Assembly: GCA_020630595.1 (NCBI GenBank)
Contig: JAHDBC010000005.1
Coordinates: 38,752-102,751 of the forward strand
Direction of reading: 5' to 3'
Origin: Planktomarina sp.
GTDB lineage: Bacteria > Pseudomonadota > Alphaproteobacteria > Rhodobacterales > Rhodobacteraceae
Length of the DNA: 64,000 bases
Part shown: positions 60,323 to 64,000 of the stretch, in pieces
Layout of the letters: each line of letters opens with the position of its first letter
How positions within the stretch are numbered: the first letter of the stretch is position 1
Notes under the pieces: generated by a model
The model's database searches: none
What the model was told of the DNA's origin: nothing
The model's input: the letters and a program-made list of their open reading frames with translations, nothing else
Program-made: the position numbers and the translations under genes

Positions 60323-61396
60323 ATGGCAGACACCAGCCAAGGGACCGGGGGCCTGACGTTCGACAAATCGAAACGCACCTGGCCAAGTGAACTGAATATC
60401 TTTCTGGCCCTGATCATCATCATCGTGGTGTTTGAAATCATCGGGCAAACGGCACCCTATATGCGGGGCCAAAGTTTTCTTTTTGACAGCAAAGACCGTT
60501 TCGACAGCATCTTTAACGAAGCGCGTCTGAAAATCATTATCCTTCAGGTGTCGGTCATTGGGATCATCGCGCTGGGGGTCACGCAGGTGATCATCACCGC
60601 AGGGATCGACCTGTCATCGGGGCCGTTGGTGGCCGCCACGGCCATGATCGCGATGAGCCTTGGGCAAACTGAATTTGTAAACGGATCGCCCAACCCAAAG
60701 GCACTGTTCGGGTCGTGGGCCATGGATTTGCCGGTGATCATACCGGTGGTGGTCGGGCTGGCCTTTGGCGCCCTGATCGGCGCGATCAACGGAACCTTCA
60801 TCGCGTTTTTCCGCATTCCACCCTTTATCGCCACCCTTGGCATGTTTCTGGTCTGCCGCGGGATTGCCCTGTGGTGGTCGGGCGGGAACCCGATTTCATT
60901 CCCAACCGAACAATACGCATGGATCGGATCCGGCATGATGCCTGTTGTGTGGTTCGTCCTGCTTGCGATCGTTTTCCAGCTGATCATGAGCTTTACGGTT
61001 TATGGCAAACACACCTATGCCATCGGATCCAACGAAGAAGCGGCCCGCATGTCGGGCATCAACGTGAGACGCCACAAGGTCATGGTGTACATGATTGCGT
61101 CGATGCTTGCGGCCTTTGCTGGGATCGTGCTGAGTTCCAAGGCCGTCACTGCACAGGCCGGTATGGGTGAATTTTACGAACTTTTCGCGATTGCCATGGC
61201 TGTGATCGGTGGCATCAGCCTGCAAGGCGGCCGTGGGTCGATCATTGGCACCGTGCTGGGGGCAATGGTTCTGGGCGTTATCCAATCTGGGTTCACTTAC
61301 GTCAAACTGGACGGGTCCTATCAGCTGATTGCCATGGGATGCATCATTATCGCCGCTGTGATCTTGGATCAGTTCCGGCAACGCAACCGCGCCTAG
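60323..61396 (+). CDS. CUT2-type ABC transporter permease
   Basis: A 357-residue membrane protein with about ten helices. CUT2 features are QVIITAGIDLSSGPLVAATAMIAM, GTFIAFFRIPPFIATLGMFLVCRGIALWWSGG and the cytoplasmic YAIGSNEEAARMSGINVRRHKVMVYMIASMLAAFAGI. The N-terminus has a soluble stretch of about 30 residues. It forms the channel for the substrate delivered by the binding protein. Confidence 0.92.
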   Translation: MADTSQGTGGLTFDKSKRTWPSELNIFLALIIIIVVFEIIGQTAPYMRGQSFLFDSKDRFDSIFNEARLKIIILQVSVIGIIALGVTQVIITAGIDLSSGPLVAATAMIAMSLGQTEFVNGSPNPKALFGSWAMDLPVIIPVVVGLAFGALIGAINGTFIAFFRIPPFIATLGMFLVCRGIALWWSGGNPISFPTEQYAWIGSGMMPVVWFVLLAIVFQLIMSFTVYGKHTYAIGSNEEAARMSGINVRRHKVMVYMIASMLAAFAGIVLSSKAVTAQAGMGEFYELFAIAMAVIGGISLQGGRGSIIGTVLGAMVLGVIQSGFTYVKLDGSYQLIAMGCIIIAAVILDQFRQRNRA

Positions 61397-61408
61397 GGGG
61401 ATACGGAT

Positions 61409-62185
61409 ATGAGTGATGACATCGTACTTAAGACCGAAAACCTGACCAAACATTATGGGGGTGTCCACGCCCTGCAGGGGGCGAATTTTGAACTGCGCCG
61501 GGGTGAACACGTCGCGATCATGGGGGACAACGGCGCCGGAAAATCCACCTTTGTCCGCCAAATCACGGGCGTTGAACAGCGCACGTCTGGCAAAGTTTGG
61601 TTCTATGGCGAAGAGGTCAGTTTCAGCGGCCCGCTGGACGCGCGCGAAGCCGGGATTGAAACCGTGTTTCAGACGCTGGCCCTTGCCGATGATCTGAACG
61701 TGCCTGACAACCTGTTTCTGGGGCGGGAAAAAACCTATGCCAATTGGTTGGGCCCCTTCCGGCTGCTGGATTACAAGGGCATGCGTCAGGCCACGATTGA
61801 CGGGTTGAACAAAACTGCGGTGAAAATTCCCAACATCCGCAATACGATCCGCAACATGTCAGGCGGGCAACGGCAGTGCGTGGCGATTGCCCGAACTGCC
61901 ACGTTCCATTCGAAGCTGACAATCATGGATGAACCGACCGCCGCGCTGGGGGTTCAGGAAACCGCGCAGGTCGAAAACATCATCCGCACCCTGAAAGATG
62001 AAGGTGAACCCTTGATTCTTGTCTCGCACAACATGCGACAGGTGATGGATCTGGTGGATCGGATCATCGTGTTTCGCCGTGGCCGCATTTGCGCGGACCT
62101 GAAAAAAGACGAAACCGATGGTCAGGATGTTGTGGCCTACATCACGGGTGCAAAAACCCAGCCACAATTCGCGGATGCCATGTGA
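61409..62185 (+). CDS. CUT2-type ABC transporter ATPase (single-domain, FrcA-like)
   Basis: ATP-binding subunit of 258 residues. Walker A is GDNGAGKST, the signature is MSGGQRQCVAIAR, Walker B is TIMDEPTAALG and the H-loop is VSHNMRQ. Most CUT2 ATPases (RbsA type) are double-length, about 500 residues; a single-domain form is known for the fructose transporter FrcBCA of rhizobia, which this operon resembles. GGGGAT precedes ATG 61409. A strong terminator follows about 110 bases downstream. Confidence 0.92.
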   Translation: MSDDIVLKTENLTKHYGGVHALQGANFELRRGEHVAIMGDNGAGKSTFVRQITGVEQRTSGKVWFYGEEVSFSGPLDAREAGIETVFQTLALADDLNVPDNLFLGREKTYANWLGPFRLLDYKGMRQATIDGLNKTAVKIPNIRNTIRNMSGGQRQCVAIARTATFHSKLTIMDEPTAALGVQETAQVENIIRTLKDEGEPLILVSHNMRQVMDLVDRIIVFRRGRICADLKKDETDGQDVVAYITGAKTQPQFADAM

Positions 62186-62294
62186 TGATGGCATAGGCCC
62201 ACCTTCGGGCGCGAGTGGCACGGTATGGGCAAACGGAAATGGGGCGGTCGGACACCCATCAGGGGTCTGGCTGCAATCCCCCCGATTGCGCAGC

Positions 62295-62322
62295 AAAAGG
62301 CCCGGGCCCTGCCGGGCCTTTT
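62295..62322. terminator. Terminator after the ABC transporter operon
   Basis: AAAAGGCCCGG (62295-62305) pairs with CCGGGCCTTTT (62312-62322) around loop GCCCTG, with A-runs and T-runs on both sides, so it can work in either direction. The following iolB copy starts only 28 bases later, so its transcript comes either from read-through or from its own promoter in the 165-base gap. Confidence 0.85.
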
Positions 62323-62350
62323 GTGTTGGAAAGGATAGGGGGAAACAGCC

Positions 62351-63157
62351 ATGGCACATCTTTTGCGACGCCCAACTGGGGATCACGGGCTGGTCCATGC
62401 GATTGCACCTGCCGACGCAGGCTGGAGCTATGTTGGGTTCGCCGTTCACCGTTTGAAAAAAGGCGATGTCGCCCGCGATGTGACAGGGGACAGGGAAGTC
62501 ATCTTGGTCATGGTCGAAGGCAAGGCGCATCTGACAGGCGCGGGGCAGGATTGGGGGGTGTTGGGCGACCGCATGTCTGTCTTTGAAAAGACGCCGCCCC
62601 ATTGCCTGTATGTGCCGAATGGGTCCGAATGGTCTGCCGTGGCGCAGACCGATTGCGTGATTGCCGTGTGTTCCGCCCCCGGTCACGGCGGCCACACGGC
62701 GCGCCGGATTGGCCCAGATGGCATTGCCCTGACCCAGCGCGGCACCGGCGTGAACACCCGCTATATCAACAACATCGCCATGGAAGCGGAAGATTACTGC
62801 GACAGTCTTTTGGTGACAGAAGTGTTCACCCCGCCCGGCCATTGGTCCAGCTTTCCCAGTCACCGCCACGACGAAGATGATTTTCCGCGCATCACCTATC
62901 TGGAAGAAACCTATTATCATCGGCTGAACCCCGCAGATGGATTTGGCATTCAACGGGTGTACACCGATGACCGCAGTCTGGATGAAACCATGGCCGTACA
63001 TGACGGGGATGTTGTTCTGGTGCCAAAGGGGCATCACCCTTGCGGCGCGCCCCACGGGTTTGAAATGTATTATCTGAACGTCATGGCTGGACCTTTGCGC
63101 AAATGGCGCTTTCAATTGGCCCCCGAAGTAACTTGGATCGCGGAGCGTGACGGATGA
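62351..63157 (+). CDS. iolB: IolB-like 5-deoxy-glucuronate isomerase (second copy)
   Basis: A 268-residue bicupin with the metal-binding segment WSSFPSHRHDEDDFPRITYLEETYYHRLNP, the form most typical of IolB, and GHHPCGAPHGFEMYYLNVMAGP. It aligns in outline with the copy at 50973 but differs strongly in the N-terminal cupin. Both cannot be told apart in activity by reading. A purine-rich GGAAAGGATAGGGGG lies before ATG 62351. Its stop overlaps the SDR gene by ATGA, so the two are coupled. Confidence 0.88.
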   Translation: MAHLLRRPTGDHGLVHAIAPADAGWSYVGFAVHRLKKGDVARDVTGDREVILVMVEGKAHLTGAGQDWGVLGDRMSVFEKTPPHCLYVPNGSEWSAVAQTDCVIAVCSAPGHGGHTARRIGPDGIALTQRGTGVNTRYINNIAMEAEDYCDSLLVTEVFTPPGHWSSFPSHRHDEDDFPRITYLEETYYHRLNPADGFGIQRVYTDDRSLDETMAVHDGDVVLVPKGHHPCGAPHGFEMYYLNVMAGPLRKWRFQLAPEVTWIAERDG

Positions 63158-63912
63158 CACCGAAATTTGCCAACTACCCCTGTCTGCAAGGCAAAACCGT
63201 TTTCGTCACGGGGGGCGCGTCGGGCATTGGTGCAGACATCGTGCGCTGTTTTGCCCAGCAGGGGGCAAAGGTCGGATGTGTTGATCTGGATGCGGACGGT
63301 GCAGCCCAGACCGCGGCGTCGATTGACGGTACAGTAGAATGCGCGGTGTGTGATCTGCGCGATATCGATGGGCTGAAATCTGCGTTCGCGGATCTGCAGC
63401 GCAAGCTGGGCCCTGCATCGGTGTTGGTCAACAATGCGGCCCGCGATGATCGGCATGATTGGCGCGACGTGACGGCCGATTATTGGGACGATCGCATGAA
63501 CACCAATTTGCGCCATATGTTTTTTGCGATACAGGCCGTCGCCCCCGGCATGATCGACATGGGCGGCGGATCGATCATCAACATGGGATCCAACAGTTGG
63601 TGGGAAGCGGGCGGCGGGTTTCCGGCCTATGCCACGGCCAAGGCGGCTGTCCATGGATTGACGCGCACCATGGCCCGCGATCTGGGGGGGCATCGCATTC
63701 GCGTGAACACGGTCGTGCCGGGATGGATCATGACCGATCGCCAAAAAGAACTGTGGGTCACCGAAGACGCATTGGCCAAACAGGTCGATCGTCAGGTTTT
63801 GCCAGACCCTATCGACCCCATTTATGTTGCGCGGATGGTTCTGTTTTTGGCGTCAGACGATGCAGCCATGTGTTCGGCCCAGAATTTCATGGTCGAAGGC
63901 GGGTCGATCTGA
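63154..63912 (+). CDS. SDR-family oxidoreductase
   Basis: A 252-residue short-chain dehydrogenase. Cofactor motif TGGASGIG; the Asp in VGCVDLDADGAA suggests NAD(H) preference; LVNNAA follows. The catalytic Ser lies in INMGSNSWW, with the Tyr-xxx-Lys in AYATAKAAV. The C-terminal FLASDDAAMCSAQNFMVEGGSI is typical. Located in the cyclitol regulon, it probably oxidises or reduces a polyol or inosose; the exact substrate is open. Confidence 0.9.
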   Translation: MTPKFANYPCLQGKTVFVTGGASGIGADIVRCFAQQGAKVGCVDLDADGAAQTAASIDGTVECAVCDLRDIDGLKSAFADLQRKLGPASVLVNNAARDDRHDWRDVTADYWDDRMNTNLRHMFFAIQAVAPGMIDMGGGSIINMGSNSWWEAGGGFPAYATAKAAVHGLTRTMARDLGGHRIRVNTVVPGWIMTDRQKELWVTEDALAKQVDRQVLPDPIDPIYVARMVLFLASDDAAMCSAQNFMVEGGSI

Positions 63913-63945
63913 CCGATGTTCTGGTGATTGTGATGCCGGATAATT

Positions 63946-64000
63946 TGGCATCCCGTAGGGGAATCGAACCCCTCTTTCCAGGTTGAAAACCTGGCGTCCT
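63946..64000 (-). tRNA. tRNA-Glu(UUC), 5' part outside the window
   Basis: Read on the minus strand, the visible part ends in an encoded GCCA. The anticodon stem CCAGG/CCTGG encloses the loop TTTTCAA with anticodon TTC (Glu). The T-arm AGGGG-TTCGATT-CCCCT and the acceptor 3' strand ACGGGAT follow, with discriminator G. The D-arm and 5' end lie beyond base 64000. Confidence 0.92.

Noticed and set aside
61859..63160. A 433-codon minus-strand frame across the ABC ATPase, terminator and second iolB
   Set aside because: It runs through a strong terminator hairpin and is antisense to two clear genes; composition is atypical.
1..64000. Insertion sequences, prophage genes, CRISPR arrays
   Set aside because: No transposase or integrase motifs, no phage structural genes and no regularly spaced repeats were seen on either strand.

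Overview
The window looks like chromosomal DNA of a marine alphaproteobacterium of the Rhodobacteraceae (Roseobacter group). The evidence is the gene set and order: a soxBDAG sarcosine oxidase operon, yajC-secD-secF followed directly by a ccmABCDG cytochrome c maturation operon, yfgM-bamB-der in tandem, a DUF1289-ruvX-ccmI operon, an MttB-like methyltransferase and an inositol catabolic locus. Coding density is very high, most operon genes overlap by ATGA, and no gap without a gene reaches 300 bases. I saw no insertion sequence, prophage, CRISPR array or broken gene. The genus cannot be fixed from the sequence alone.

Layout. 1-3.2 kb: the end of a type I secretion-like operon (ABC protein with a degenerate ATPase, then an HlyD-type adaptor). 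3.3-7.8 kb: dusA, a TauE-type permease, a PhyH-like dioxygenase, and the opposing ccmI-ruvX-DUF1289 operon. 8-13.3 kb: sarcosine oxidase with a small membrane protein inside the operon. 13.4-18.6 kb: host-attachment family protein, Fe superoxide dismutase, LOG-family hydrolase, LysM protein, Atm1-like exporter. 18.6-23.7 kb: RND pump and adaptor. 24-27.4 kb: yfgM-like gene, bamB, der. 27.4-31 kb: serS, a GNAT-nitrilase fusion and a TspO-like protein. 31.2-37.2 kb: Sec accessory and cytochrome c maturation genes. 37-41 kb: XRE regulator/desaturase pair, DMT transporter, Nudix, DUF983. 41.2-43.2 kb: EF-hand protein, ECF sigma factor, putative membrane anti-sigma and CnrX-like periplasmic sensor. 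43-48.4 kb: a receiver/degenerate-GGDEF protein, DUF3572, HAD phosphatase, MttB-like protein, and an HNOB-like protein paired with an HNOBA-GGDEF diguanylate cyclase. 48.4-63.9 kb: inositol or related cyclitol uptake and catabolism. The end of the window carries most of a tRNA-Glu(UUC).

How the genes work together. The last 15 kb form one regulon. A LacI-family repressor (58035-59036) has the same 20-bp palindromic operator in its own divergent promoter region and in the iolD/dehydrogenase divergent promoter region. The Frc-type ABC transporter imports the sugar or cyclitol. Gfo/Idh/MocA dehydrogenases, IolE-like, IolD, IolB (two paralogues), IolC and an IolJ-type aldolase would convert it to central metabolites. 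IolA is not in the window. The one-carbon theme (MttB-like, soxBDAG) fits use of methylated amines and betaines. The Ccm genes and ccmI together supply cytochrome c.

The least explained items are these: the HNOB-like protein that lacks the usual heme histidine and the YxSxR motif, with a long inverted repeat covering its Shine-Dalgarno sequence; the sigma/anti-sigma/CnrX/EF-hand cluster; a hairpin that buries the start region of the GNAT-nitrilase gene; and the duplicated IolB in the LacI regulon.
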